Assembly: GCF_002633015.1 (NCBI RefSeq)
Contig: NZ_NSIU01000016.1
Coordinates: 1 to 45,878, forward strand
DNA length: 45,878 bases
Origin: Sulfuricurvum sp. PD_MW2
GTDB lineage: Bacteria > Campylobacterota > Campylobacteria > Campylobacterales > Sulfurimonadaceae
Direction: 5' to 3'
Below the pieces are notes generated by a model, which did not search any database, had not been told where the DNA came from, and saw only the letters and a program-made list of their open reading frames with translations. How positions within the stretch are numbered: position 1 is the first letter of the stretch; each line of letters opens with the position of its first letter. The position numbers were made by a program, and so were the translations under genes. This document shows positions 37,987 to 45,878 of this stretch, piece after piece.

Positions 37987-38347
37987 AGGGGAGTTCTTCG
38001 TATCCGATGGAATCTCCAAGGATATACAAAGGAGATTCATTACAGCGTCCGCTGTAACTTCCTATCGCTAACGCGGCGCTAGAGGGTGTTAGCTCGACCG
38101 TTATCCCCTCCGACATATCCAAACCGCGCAGAACATTATCACTGAGCAGTTTGGCATCATTCACACCCTCTATGCGAAATAGTACATCGATCCAGTCATA
38201 GCCGCGCGCGATATCCTGAACACTGAAACGGATTTCGATGGAAGTAGGGGAGAGGGGAGTTAGAGAGCGGATTTCACCCTGAACCGCATTATCAATACGC
38301 TCCATCAGGTTTTTAAGCGTTGAAACGCTCAGGGGCTTTACTGGCAC
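37976..38347 (-). CDS. Unknown small protein translationally coupled to nrdA
   Basis: The 123-residue protein starts with GTG at 38347, inside the final codons of nrdA (10-base overlap), with GGAG about eight bases upstream. It is soluble and has alternating helix and strand character, with a single Cys near residue 102. I do not recognise a family. Its position directly after nrdA suggests co-expression and perhaps a linked role, but nothing in the sequence shows it. Its 3' end overlaps the phosphatase gene. Confidence 0.65.
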   Translation of the reverse strand: MPVKPLSVSTLKNLMERIDNAVQGEIRSLTPLSPTSIEIRFSVQDIARGYDWIDVLFRIEGVNDAKLLSDNVLRGLDMSEGITVELTPSSAALAIGSYSGRCNESPLYILGDSIGYEELPFSG

Positions 38348-40704
38348 CCTTCACACTCCATTGAACGATCCGCCGTATCATTTTTTTGCTCCGGTGATTG
38401 TGAGCGTAGATAGTAGGTCGATTTGAGTCCCAATTTCCATGCGAGCATATAGATGTCGTTGAGATATTTCCCGCTGGCACGGTCTAAAGTGATAAAGATA
38501 TTGAGGCTTTGCCCCTGATCGATCCATTTTTGACGGATTGCCGCCGCTTTGACCAAGATCGTTTGATCGAGATCATACGCAGGAGTATAGTAACCCCACG
38601 TCTCAGGGCTGAGTTTCGGCGCACACACCGGAATCAGACCCGATAGGTTCTCTTCGAACCATTTGCGTTTATAGATCGGCTCAATCGTTTGAGTCGTACC
38701 GGTGAGGATAGAGATCGATGACGTCGGTGCAATCGCCATGAGATAGCCGTTACGCATCCCTTGGCGCTTGATCGTCTCACGAAGTTCATCCCACTCGTAA
38801 TTCGGAGCGAACAATCCGCCGCGATCGATCAGATTGAGCACTTCCGGTGTCGCATGATCCATAGGGAGGATTCCTCGGCTCCATTTTGAACCCGAAAACT
38901 CCGCATACGATCCTTTTTCAACCGCAAGATTCGAAGAGGCTTTAATAGCGTTATAGCTTACCGCTTCCATCACTTCATCGATTTTGTCAAAGTGTTCTTG
39001 GCTTCCCCATACGATTTTATTCTCAGCCAACATTTGCGCTTCACCCATAACACCCAAACCGATCGCACGGCTGCGCATATTGGTACGTTTCACTTTTTCA
39101 AGCGGGTAGAAGTTCAAATCGATAACATTATCAAGAGCGCGGATCGCTACCGGAACGATACGATCGATATCTTCTTTGGTATGAACACGCGAGAGGTTGA
39201 CCGATGCGAGGTTACAAACCGCTGTAGCACCGTCTACTTTCTCTTTTTCGACGATATAGATCGGACGTCCGCCCAATGAATCGAGCGCCGTGATTTTGTT
39301 CGCCGGTTTCTCGATACCGCTGTCTACTTTGACGATCTCCTCTTCTTCGAATGTCACGTATGAGCCGTCTTCGTATTTCACTTTGATCAAATAGTGGTTC
39401 GGCTGGGTATTTTGGAAAATCTCGGTACACAGGTTTGAACTGCGGATGATTCCGTAGTGATCGTTCGGATTCGATCGGTTTGCACTGTCTTTGAAGCACA
39501 AGAATGGGCTTCCCGTCTCGAAATACGACGTAAGGATCTTTTTCCATAGGTCTTTGGCTTTGGTATGTTCTTTGGCAACGCTGCCGTCTTGCTCGAGTTC
39601 AAGATAGCGTTTTTCAAACGCTTCACCGTGAAGTTCGCTGAGCTCTTTGACATCGAATGGATCGAACATCGTCCAGATACCGTCTTCCATAACCCGTTTC
39701 ATGAACATATCGTTGATCCAAAGGGCAGGGAACAAGTCATGCGCACGTCGTCGCTCTTCCCCTGAGTTTTTCTTCACATCAAGGAAATCTTTGACATCCA
39801 TGTGCCACGGCTCGAGATAAACCGCAATCGCCCCTTTACGCGTTCCGAGCTGATCGACGGCAATCGCGATGTCGTTGGTGATTTTCAAGAACGGTACCGT
39901 TCCGCCCGCAGCGTTTTTATGACCGTCGATGAATGATCCCATCGCCCTTACCTGAGTCCAATCCCAACCGATACCGCCCCCGAATTTGGAGAGTAACGCC
40001 ATCTCTTTGTACGCATCGAAAATCCCCTCGATATTATCAGGGGCAGAACCGATGTAACATGAGCTCAGTTGGTGACGGGTTGTACGCGCATTGGAGAGAG
40101 TAGGGGTCGCCATCATCACTTCAAATTTCGACATCATGTCGTAAAACTTTTTTGCCCACGTTTGGCGATCCGGTTCATTCTGAGCCAAGAACATCGCAAC
40201 AGCCATAAACATATGCTGAGGAAGCTCGATCGGATCCCCTTTGCGGTCTTTGATCAAATAGCGATCATAAAGTGTTTTTACCCCGAGGTAGTTAAATTCC
40301 AAGTCACGTTCAGGAACGATGTACGCATCCAAATCCGCCAAATCGTATTTCTCTTTGAGTCCAAGTAAAATACGTCCTTCAGCTTCTCCACGCTCAAAAT
40401 AGTCTTTGAGTTTTCCATATCCCGTAAACCCATTTACACGGTGGTACAAATCATAAAGAAATAAGCGTGCCGCTACAAATGTCCAGTTTGGAGTGTCGAT
40501 ATCGATTTTGTCTACCGCTGTTTTGATCAGCGTATGCTGAATCTCATTACTCGTAATGCCGTCACGAAACTGAATCTGTGCATCGACTTCCAATTCGCTT
40601 TGAGATACATTCATCAGCCCTTTGACAGCGGCTGACGTGTATTTTTGGATTTTAGTGATATCGAGCGGCTCGCGGCGGCCGTTACGCTTAATAATAGTTA
40701 ACAT
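38338..40704 (-). CDS. nrdA: Ribonucleotide reductase class Ia large subunit
   Basis: The 788-residue alpha subunit reduces NDPs to dNDPs. It has an N-terminal ATP-cone (about 1-95, starting MLTIIKRNGRREPLDI), active-site Cys residues in HQLSSCYIG near 218 and in RSSNLCTEI near 425, and VCNLASVNLS. The terminal redox Cys pair is C784-x-x-C787 (ECEGCQ). The N-terminal cone implies allosteric control by ATP/dATP. It pairs with nrdB, which lies 4.4 kb away on the other strand. GGGAGAG precedes the ATG. Confidence 0.97.
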   Translation of the reverse strand: MLTIIKRNGRREPLDITKIQKYTSAAVKGLMNVSQSELEVDAQIQFRDGITSNEIQHTLIKTAVDKIDIDTPNWTFVAARLFLYDLYHRVNGFTGYGKLKDYFERGEAEGRILLGLKEKYDLADLDAYIVPERDLEFNYLGVKTLYDRYLIKDRKGDPIELPQHMFMAVAMFLAQNEPDRQTWAKKFYDMMSKFEVMMATPTLSNARTTRHQLSSCYIGSAPDNIEGIFDAYKEMALLSKFGGGIGWDWTQVRAMGSFIDGHKNAAGGTVPFLKITNDIAIAVDQLGTRKGAIAVYLEPWHMDVKDFLDVKKNSGEERRRAHDLFPALWINDMFMKRVMEDGIWTMFDPFDVKELSELHGEAFEKRYLELEQDGSVAKEHTKAKDLWKKILTSYFETGSPFLCFKDSANRSNPNDHYGIIRSSNLCTEIFQNTQPNHYLIKVKYEDGSYVTFEEEEIVKVDSGIEKPANKITALDSLGGRPIYIVEKEKVDGATAVCNLASVNLSRVHTKEDIDRIVPVAIRALDNVIDLNFYPLEKVKRTNMRSRAIGLGVMGEAQMLAENKIVWGSQEHFDKIDEVMEAVSYNAIKASSNLAVEKGSYAEFSGSKWSRGILPMDHATPEVLNLIDRGGLFAPNYEWDELRETIKRQGMRNGYLMAIAPTSSISILTGTTQTIEPIYKRKWFEENLSGLIPVCAPKLSPETWGYYTPAYDLDQTILVKAAAIRQKWIDQGQSLNIFITLDRASGKYLNDIYMLAWKLGLKSTYYLRSQSPEQKNDTADRSMECEGCQ

Positions 40705-40732
40705 CTCTCTCCCTTGGACTCATTATGGCTGT

Positions 40733-40738
40733 ATTATA
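40733..40738 (-). promoter_or_regulatory. Promoter -10 for nrdA
   Basis: A perfect TATAAT reads on the minus strand at 40738-40733, 28 bases before the nrdA ATG. No -35 is visible. I found no NrdR-box-like repeat in the 87-base gap. Confidence 0.55.
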
Positions 40739-40791
40739 GTCATTCTAAATTTTATAATTTCTTATACCGTTTTTACGTTTTTTTTTGTTTA

Positions 40792-42120
40792 TTATTTAAA
40801 CACACGATTAAAAATTTTATCGACGTTTTTAGTGTAGTACCCATAGTCGAAACAATCACGAATCGCTTCTTCACTCAAACTTTGACGCAACTCTTCATCA
40901 TCCAATAAATATTGCAGATAGAGACTTTCCCCTTTGTCGTTGATTGCACTTTTACCTTGCTGCAATCCTTCCCACACTTTCATCGCATTTCGTTGAACGA
41001 TACGGTACGCATCTTCACGGCTTACCCCTTTGAGTGGAAGCTCAAGTAAAACACGTTGTGAGAAAACCAATCCGCCGGTGAGATTGAGATTACGCATCAT
41101 ATTCTCAGGATAAACGACGAGGTTAGCGATAACGTTATTAAAACGGTGAAGCATGAAATCCGCCGTGATAAAGCTATCAGGCAACCAGAAACGCTCGGTA
41201 GAACTGTGAGAGATATCTCGCTCGTGCCATAACGCAACGTTTTCCATTGCAGGGATAACGTACGCACGAACCATACGCGCTAACCCTGTGATATTTTCGG
41301 TCAAAATCGGATTACGTTTGTGAGGCATTGCGGATGAGCCTTTTTGCCCTTTTGCAAAAAACTCTTCACACTCATACACTTCCGTACGTTGCCAGTGGCG
41401 AACCTGTACCGCAAATTTCTCGACAGAGCTTGCCATCAATGCAAGTGCCGAAGCAAGACGTGCATAACGGTCACGTTGGATAACTTGGTTAGAAGCCGGT
41501 GCGGGTTTGAGACCTAACGCTTCACACGCATACTCTTCGAGTTCTAACGGTGCGTGAGCAAAGTTACCCATTGCACCCGATACTTGACCGACAGAGATTA
41601 CTTCCATCGTTTGTTCCAAGTTTTCCAAATGGCGAGCCATCTCGTCATACCATACCGCTAACACCAATCCAAACGTAATCGGCTCACCGTGAATACCGTG
41701 TGAACGTCCGACGAGCAATGTCATCTTGTGCTCTTCGGCCCGCTTTTTGATTGATTCCATTACCATCTTCACGTCGTCGATAATAAGCGCCAAAGAATCA
41801 CGCATCTGAAGAGCGACTGCAGTATCAACCGTATCGGACGATGTCATACCGTAGTGAAACCATCGGCTCTCTTCTCCGAGTGTTTCAGATACCGATGTTG
41901 TAAATGCAATCAAATCATGACGGGTGATCGCTTCGATCTCATCGATACGCTCAACCGAAAATCCTGCATTCTCTACAATCTTTTTTGCATCTTCATCCGG
42001 AATAAGACCCAATTTATTCCATGCAACGACTACCGCTTTTTCAACATCGAGCCAAGCTTGATATTTTGCTTGGATACTCCATTTGGATTTCATCTCTTCT
42101 CTGGCGTAACGATCTACCAT
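40792..42120 (-). CDS. purB: Adenylosuccinate lyase
   Basis: The 442-residue fumarase-superfamily enzyme acts twice in purine synthesis (SAICAR to AICAR, and adenylosuccinate to AMP). The signature GSSAMPHKRNP lies near residues 263-273. The MTSSDTVDTA and GRSHGIHGEPITFG segments, with the catalytic His, are in place. Length and N-terminus (MVDRYAREEMKSKWS) are canonical. AAGGAAG precedes the ATG. The transcript is separate from nrdA, with no clear terminator between them. Confidence 0.96.
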   Translation of the reverse strand: MVDRYAREEMKSKWSIQAKYQAWLDVEKAVVVAWNKLGLIPDEDAKKIVENAGFSVERIDEIEAITRHDLIAFTTSVSETLGEESRWFHYGMTSSDTVDTAVALQMRDSLALIIDDVKMVMESIKKRAEEHKMTLLVGRSHGIHGEPITFGLVLAVWYDEMARHLENLEQTMEVISVGQVSGAMGNFAHAPLELEEYACEALGLKPAPASNQVIQRDRYARLASALALMASSVEKFAVQVRHWQRTEVYECEEFFAKGQKGSSAMPHKRNPILTENITGLARMVRAYVIPAMENVALWHERDISHSSTERFWLPDSFITADFMLHRFNNVIANLVVYPENMMRNLNLTGGLVFSQRVLLELPLKGVSREDAYRIVQRNAMKVWEGLQQGKSAINDKGESLYLQYLLDDEELRQSLSEEAIRDCFDYGYYTKNVDKIFNRVFK

Positions 42121-42156
42121 TTATGCTTCCTTAACTATGCTAAAATTGCGCATCTT

Positions 42157-42162
42157 ATTATA
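42157..42162 (-). promoter_or_regulatory. Promoter -10 for purB
   Basis: TATAAT on the minus strand at 42162-42157 gives a leader of about 30 bases to the purB ATG. The same short gap contains TATAGT at 42167-42172 on the plus strand, a possible -10 for the divergent rluA pair. Confidence 0.5.
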
Positions 42163-42202
42163 TTAATATAGTTTATCCTACCCTCCCTAAAAAGGAATTA
42201 AA

Positions 42203-43120
42203 TTGCCCTTCATTACCAAACGACTTCACTCTCCTATTCGACAGAAGGCATTTCGTTTTTTAATGCAGGAGTTAGGTATCACCCAGAGCGAAGCACAACG
42301 GCTGATCGCGAAAGGGCGGTTGAGTCAAAACGGTGAAGTGATGGCAAACAATGCAGGATTCATAGAAGAGGGGGATTTTGATTTTATCTGTTTTGAGCCT
42401 TTAACGTTAGGATTGGAACCTACGTTCGTCGAAGAAGAATTTGCAGTCTATGATAAGCCCAGCGGTCTATTGGTTCATCCGCAAAATCGTCATACTCCAT
42501 ACTCTCTCAATGATGAAATCAAGCACCGTTTCGGACATGAAGCCAACATTACTCACCGTATCGATCAAGAGACAAGCGGTTTGGTTTTGGCAGCGCGAAA
42601 TAAAATCAGTGAACGTGTTTTGAAGATGATGTTTGAAGAACGCCAAATCACCAAACGTTATCTCGCGATGGTCAAAGGTCATCTCATAGAGCCTCTTGAT
42701 ATACAAGAGCCTCTATTACGTAGAGAAGATTCTAGTTCGATTATTCGAATGATTGTAAAGGTTCATCCCGAGGGTAAACCCTCCCGTACTTTTATAAAAC
42801 CTCTCCAGTATTTCCCCGATACTGATACAACTCTCGTCGAAGCTTCACCGCTAACCGGACGCCAACATCAGATACGGGTTCATTTGTTCCACGTGGAACA
42901 TCCAATCATCGGCGATCCGATTTACGGCCAACATGAAAATGATGCCGTCCGATTTTTGGATCGCGAGATGTCACTCGAAGAGCGGTTTAACAATACCGGT
43001 GCTTCTCGCTTATTGCTTCATGCACACTCACTCGAATTCATCTACAATGATCTCCATTACCATGTTGTGTCCAAAGAAGATTTTATCCGGCAATGTTTTG
43101 ATGCCATGAAAAAGGTATAA
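42203..43120 (+). CDS. RluA-family pseudouridine synthase, copy 1 (carries parS)
   Basis: The 305-residue enzyme converts uridine to pseudouridine in rRNA or tRNA. An S4-like RNA-binding segment occupies about residues 20-65 (AQRLIAKGRLSQNG). The catalytic Asp121 is in THRIDQETSGL, and the late LTGRQHQIRVHLF motif is standard. The target uridine is unknown. The start is TTG 42203 with AAGGA upstream. It has a tandem paralog six bases downstream. Codons for residues 228-233 (Leu-Phe-His-Val-Glu-His) spell a perfect parS, where other family members usually have HLAxIGH-type sequence. Confidence 0.9.
   Translation: MPFITKRLHSPIRQKAFRFLMQELGITQSEAQRLIAKGRLSQNGEVMANNAGFIEEGDFDFICFEPLTLGLEPTFVEEEFAVYDKPSGLLVHPQNRHTPYSLNDEIKHRFGHEANITHRIDQETSGLVLAARNKISERVLKMMFEERQITKRYLAMVKGHLIEPLDIQEPLLRREDSSSIIRMIVKVHPEGKPSRTFIKPLQYFPDTDTTLVEASPLTGRQHQIRVHLFHVEHPIIGDPIYGQHENDAVRFLDREMSLEERFNNTGASRLLLHAHSLEFIYNDLHYHVVSKEDFIRQCFDAMKKV
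42885..42900. other. parS: parS centromere site 1 (inside rluA copy 1)
   Basis: TGTTCCACGTGGAACA is a perfect 16-base palindrome that matches the chromosomal parS consensus TGTTNCACGTGNAACA at every fixed position. ParB binds such sites and loads the ParABS segregation complex. It is read in frame as the LFHVEH segment of the pseudouridine synthase. parA and parB are not in the window. Confidence 0.85.
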
Positions 43121-43126
43121 CCACTA

Positions 43127-44041
43127 ATGCCTTTTCTCACTCAAACATATTTTTCTTCTACTCCGCAGAATGCATTAATGCTTCTCATAAATGAACTCAA
43201 AATCTCTCGAAGTGATGCACAACGATTTATTGCTCGCGGACGTTTGAGCCAAAACGGTGTTATCAAAGAGAACCCTTTTGAGATGATTATTGGCGAATAT
43301 AATGTTGTCTGTTTTGTGCCCGAACCGCAAGGGATAAAACCTCTGTTAGTTGCTAACGACTTTGCGGTTTATGACAAACCAAGCGGTTTGCGAGTTCATC
43401 CAAATAACCTGGAAAACTACTATACCCTCAACGATGACATCAAACATACGTTTGGGAGTGATGCTAACGCAGCCCATCGTATCGATCAAGAAACGAGCGG
43501 TTTGGTTTTAGTCTCTCGGCATAAAAATGCTGAGGATATTTTAAAACAGCTTTTTGCAAACCGCCAAATAACAAAGCATTATTTGGCGATGGTCAGAGGT
43601 GAAATAAAAGAGGTCATTGATATCCAAGCACCTCTCTATCGAAACGATCACCCTAATCTCAAAATCTCTATGGAAGTCAAAGTCGATCCCCGAGGTAAAC
43701 CTTCTCATACTATTATTACTCCGCTTCGCTATTTTCCCGATTTCGATATGACTCTCATCAAAGCATCTCCTCTCACCGGACGTACCCACCAGATACGCGT
43801 TCATTTGTTCCACGTGGAACATCCGATTATCGGCGATCCCGTTTACGGACAAAAAGTGGAAGATATTCACCGCTATATAGATAGAGAGATAAAAGGTCAA
43901 GAACGTATTGATAAAACAGGAGCAAGCAGACTTTTGCTTCATGCACAATCGTTGGAATTTAGCTACAAAGAGGAAAAATACATCATAGAATCCGAGAGTG
44001 ATTTTCTCTCAGAATGTTTCAATTCTATGCAGATTGGTTGA
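43127..44041 (+). CDS. RluA-family pseudouridine synthase, copy 2 (carries parS)
   Basis: The 304-residue paralog of the preceding gene has the catalytic Asp120 in AHRIDQETSGL, an S4-like segment near 20-65 (AQRFIARGRLSQNG) and the LTGRTHQIRVHLF motif. All catalytic features are intact, so it is not a decaying copy. Sequence divergence from copy 1 suggests a different target uridine. Codons for residues 227-232 again encode Leu-Phe-His-Val-Glu-His and spell parS. Its ATG follows copy 1 by six bases. It overlaps the opposing acyltransferase gene by 17 bases. Confidence 0.9.
   Translation: MPFLTQTYFSSTPQNALMLLINELKISRSDAQRFIARGRLSQNGVIKENPFEMIIGEYNVVCFVPEPQGIKPLLVANDFAVYDKPSGLRVHPNNLENYYTLNDDIKHTFGSDANAAHRIDQETSGLVLVSRHKNAEDILKQLFANRQITKHYLAMVRGEIKEVIDIQAPLYRNDHPNLKISMEVKVDPRGKPSHTIITPLRYFPDFDMTLIKASPLTGRTHQIRVHLFHVEHPIIGDPVYGQKVEDIHRYIDREIKGQERIDKTGASRLLLHAQSLEFSYKEEKYIIESESDFLSECFNSMQIG
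43806..43821. other. parS: parS centromere site 2 (inside rluA copy 2)
   Basis: A second identical TGTTCCACGTGGAACA lies 921 bases from site 1, at the equivalent codons of the tandem paralog. The flanking bases (GTTCATT before, TCC after) are also identical. Pairs of close parS sites are common in bacterial centromere regions. Confidence 0.85.
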
Positions 44042-45749
44042 TATATCTTTGTCGTTTAGCTTCTTTAATTTTACGGATATCGACTAAAATATACCCGTCA
44101 ATACAGTTGTTAAAATCCGTATCGATCCCAAAATCCATAAACTCTACTCCCCCCTCATCGCATAACTCACTGTACTGTTTATAGAGAGTTGGAACCGATA
44201 CATCCAACGCTTTGAGATAGTCTTTTAGTACTCTAAAATCCTCATTGTAATTCTCACCGCTGAACAGATTTTTGAACTCATTTTGGACATATTCGGAGAG
44301 ACGGTACGGTGATTTTGCTTTTACCATTGTATATTCGCTTCCAAAATAAAGGGTATAAAAATAGACCAATGCTTCCTGAGCGTGTTTCGGAAAACTTCCC
44401 GAAATACTCACCGGTCCCAACATGTATTTGATGTGCGGATTGTGGCTGAGATACGCACCGATCCCTTGCCACAGATAATCAAGTGCTCGGCTTCCCCAGT
44501 ATTTTGGCTGAACAAAACTGCGTCCCAACTCAATCGCGTTTTCAAGAATAGTATCGAAACGATCACTCATCGTACACAGATCCGACATATATAATCCCTC
44601 TTTTCCAAGCCATGACAAAATCCATTCACATTCGCCGATACGATACGCTCCTGCAATCTCCAGTGCATCATCATCCCACAAAATCAAATGATGATAATAA
44701 CGATCATATGCGTCAATGTCACGAGTATTACCGCTCCCTTCACCCACTTTGCGAAACGAGTATTCTCTAAGCCGTCCTATCTCATTGATAATATTCGGCG
44801 AATTTTCGTGTTCAATAAGATAGATTTGTTTGTTATCATTGGTCAATCCCAATAATTCTCCTCGACGCAATTCCTGTCTCAATTCCTGACGCGATACCGG
44901 ATGAGCAATGGAACACTCGGTAGGATAAATCCCTTTTTTCCCTTGAGCGATACGAAAAAGATGTTTACGAAATAATTTGGCATGACGCTTTTCGCTAAAA
45001 TTAAAATCGTTAAGAACCTTCTCACTCACCATCTCGCCTATTGTGAAATCAAAGACACGGTTTCGTGCAGCAAAGATTTCATGACTCAAAAGAAGAGCAC
45101 CTAATGGTTTATAAATCCATGATACGCCATAAAATAAAAAACTGTTTTTCCCTTTGATATGGATAGGGAGAATCGGTGTCGCATTACGTTTTGCAAACTT
45201 GATAAATCCCCCTTTCCATATTCCTTCTTTTATTCCAAATAATCCTGCTCTGGATACTTCACCCGAAGGGAAAAAAATAACCGCTTCTTCTGCTTGCAGA
45301 GCACGATCTATTTGTTGCAAAGCATGTTTCGAAACACGATCATTTATATTATCAACACCGATCAAAAATTCTTTGAGTTGAGTGATTTCACCCAACATGC
45401 GATTGGCAACGATCTTTACTTTTTTATCCTGACGTACCGAACACACCATTTGAATCAAACAAAGAGCATCCAATGCACCCAGAGGATGATTGGCAACGAT
45501 AATTACTTTTCCCATTGAGGGGATGTTCTCAATATGTTTGTGAATGGTTTTGTAGGAGACATTCAAATTTTCCAAAACGGTATCGATAAATTCCAGTCCG
45601 ATTTTCCCATGATGTACTTCCATGAAATGGTTGATCGATTTTTCATGCAATAGCAATCGAATGAGATAAACAATCGTTTTATGTACCAAAGAAGGATAGT
45701 GAAATAATCGCGGATGAACTTTGCGTAAAATTGATTCCGTATTCAACAT
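44025..45749 (-). CDS. olsF: OlsF-like bifunctional acyltransferase (ornithine/amino lipid synthesis)
   Basis: The 574-residue protein joins an N-terminal PlsC/OlsA-type acyltransferase to a C-terminal GNAT/OlsB-type acyltransferase. The first domain has NHPLGALD near residues 87-94 (the NHx4D catalytic motif) and FPSGEVSR near 160-167. The second, from about 300, has LREYSFRKVGEG, a DAYDRYYHHLILWDDD segment and AGAYRIG. OlsF proteins of this layout make ornithine-type lipids alone: the C-terminal half N-acylates and the N-terminal half O-acylates. The amino-acid substrate is inferred. AAGGAAA precedes the ATG. The leader 45750-45878 contains TAAAAT on the minus strand and nothing else notable. 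Confidence 0.8.
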   Translation of the reverse strand: MLNTESILRKVHPRLFHYPSLVHKTIVYLIRLLLHEKSINHFMEVHHGKIGLEFIDTVLENLNVSYKTIHKHIENIPSMGKVIIVANHPLGALDALCLIQMVCSVRQDKKVKIVANRMLGEITQLKEFLIGVDNINDRVSKHALQQIDRALQAEEAVIFFPSGEVSRAGLFGIKEGIWKGGFIKFAKRNATPILPIHIKGKNSFLFYGVSWIYKPLGALLLSHEIFAARNRVFDFTIGEMVSEKVLNDFNFSEKRHAKLFRKHLFRIAQGKKGIYPTECSIAHPVSRQELRQELRRGELLGLTNDNKQIYLIEHENSPNIINEIGRLREYSFRKVGEGSGNTRDIDAYDRYYHHLILWDDDALEIAGAYRIGECEWILSWLGKEGLYMSDLCTMSDRFDTILENAIELGRSFVQPKYWGSRALDYLWQGIGAYLSHNPHIKYMLGPVSISGSFPKHAQEALVYFYTLYFGSEYTMVKAKSPYRLSEYVQNEFKNLFSGENYNEDFRVLKDYLKALDVSVPTLYKQYSELCDEGGVEFMDFGIDTDFNNCIDGYILVDIRKIKEAKRQRYINQSA

Positions 45750-45878
45750 GAAATTTCCTTTTTATTTTAGGCAAAATCTATTTTTCACCTTAACTGCACG
45801 AAACATTAATTTGTGTTAATTTCAGATTGATTACGTTCTTATTACGACAATATTACTTTTAAATCGCAGAAAATAGAG

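Larger units (their letters stand above)
42203..44041 (+). repeat. Tandem duplication of an RluA-family gene
   Basis: Two genes of 305 and 304 residues lie head to tail with a six-base gap. They share the same architecture throughout, including MPF starts, EAQR/DAQR and GRLSQNG, FAVYDKPSGL and HRIDQETSGLVL. The longest identical DNA stretch noticed is 26 bases, 42875-42900 extended by CC, against the same stretch ending at 43823, and it contains the parS. Elsewhere the copies have diverged markedly, so the duplication is old. Confidence 0.85.

Noticed and set aside
40705-40791. NrdR-type boxes before nrdA
   Set aside because: No pair of NrdR-like repeats could be found in the gap, only a -10.
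43541-43948. Antisense frame containing MFHVEQ
   Set aside because: The peptide is the translation of parS in another frame; it is a known artefact of parS in coding sequence and not a gene.

Overview
The window looks like a chromosomal core segment of a Campylobacterota (Epsilonproteobacteria) member, most likely a Sulfuricurvum/Sulfurimonas-type organism. This rests on the NIF-type nifS-nifU pair that replaces an isc operon, the order tig-clpP-(GGDEF)-def-comM, a stand-alone ThiD2, frequent TTG/GTG starts, dense 1-8 base gene overlaps, and promoters that mostly show only a TATAAT-like or extended -10. Genus is inference; no rRNA or tRNA gene, IS element, prophage or CRISPR array is visible. 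Almost every base is coding. The longest gene-free stretch is 5765-6009, so no gap exceeds 300 bases.

Layout. 1-2581 (+): end of an unidentified gene, a Bax-inhibitor-1 membrane protein, ThiD2 and a leucine-rich-repeat protein kinase. 2562-5764 (-): zinc importer znuABC ending in a BioC-like methyltransferase. 6010-7830 (+): secG, frr, pyrE and an unknown gene, convergent with a KefB-like antiporter (7825-9435, -). 9578-17972 (+): pyrG, recJ, a lipoprotein, a LapB-like TPR protein, rnhA, rnc, aroC and a PIN-PhoH ATPase. 18005-20207 (-): nifU and nifS, with an IscR-type operator upstream. 20408-23263 (-): two exported proteins of unknown function, fliI and folE. 23399-28743 (+): tig, clpP, a degenerate GGDEF protein, def, comM and a 62-residue protein. 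28796-32787 (-): a YeiH-family transporter and a very long DUF748 protein. 32885-37986 (+): nrdB heading a tightly overlapping chain (nitrilase, pcm, methyltransferase, RNA m5C methyltransferase), then a Sel1 protein and a phosphatase. 37976-42120 (-): an unknown gene, nrdA and purB. 42203-44041 (+): two tandem RluA pseudouridine synthase paralogs. 44025-45749 (-): an OlsF-like bifunctional acyltransferase.

How the genes connect. Much of the window is housekeeping: nucleotide supply (pyrE, pyrG, purB, nrdA, nrdB), RNA processing and modification (rnhA, rnc, RsmB-like, RluA, PhoH), ribosome and nascent-chain handling (frr, tig, clpP, def, secG), Fe-S assembly (nifSU) and zinc uptake (znuABC).

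The most striking signal is not a gene. A perfect 16-base chromosomal parS palindrome (TGTTCCACGTGGAACA) occurs twice, once inside each of the tandem rluA paralogs and at the same codon position, so the duplicated gene pair doubles as a two-site ParB-loading locus. Other points worth attention are a perfect type-1 IscR-like operator before nifS, a near-consensus sigma70 promoter folded inside a hairpin before the yeiH-family gene, and an LRR kinase with an unusual catalytic loop.
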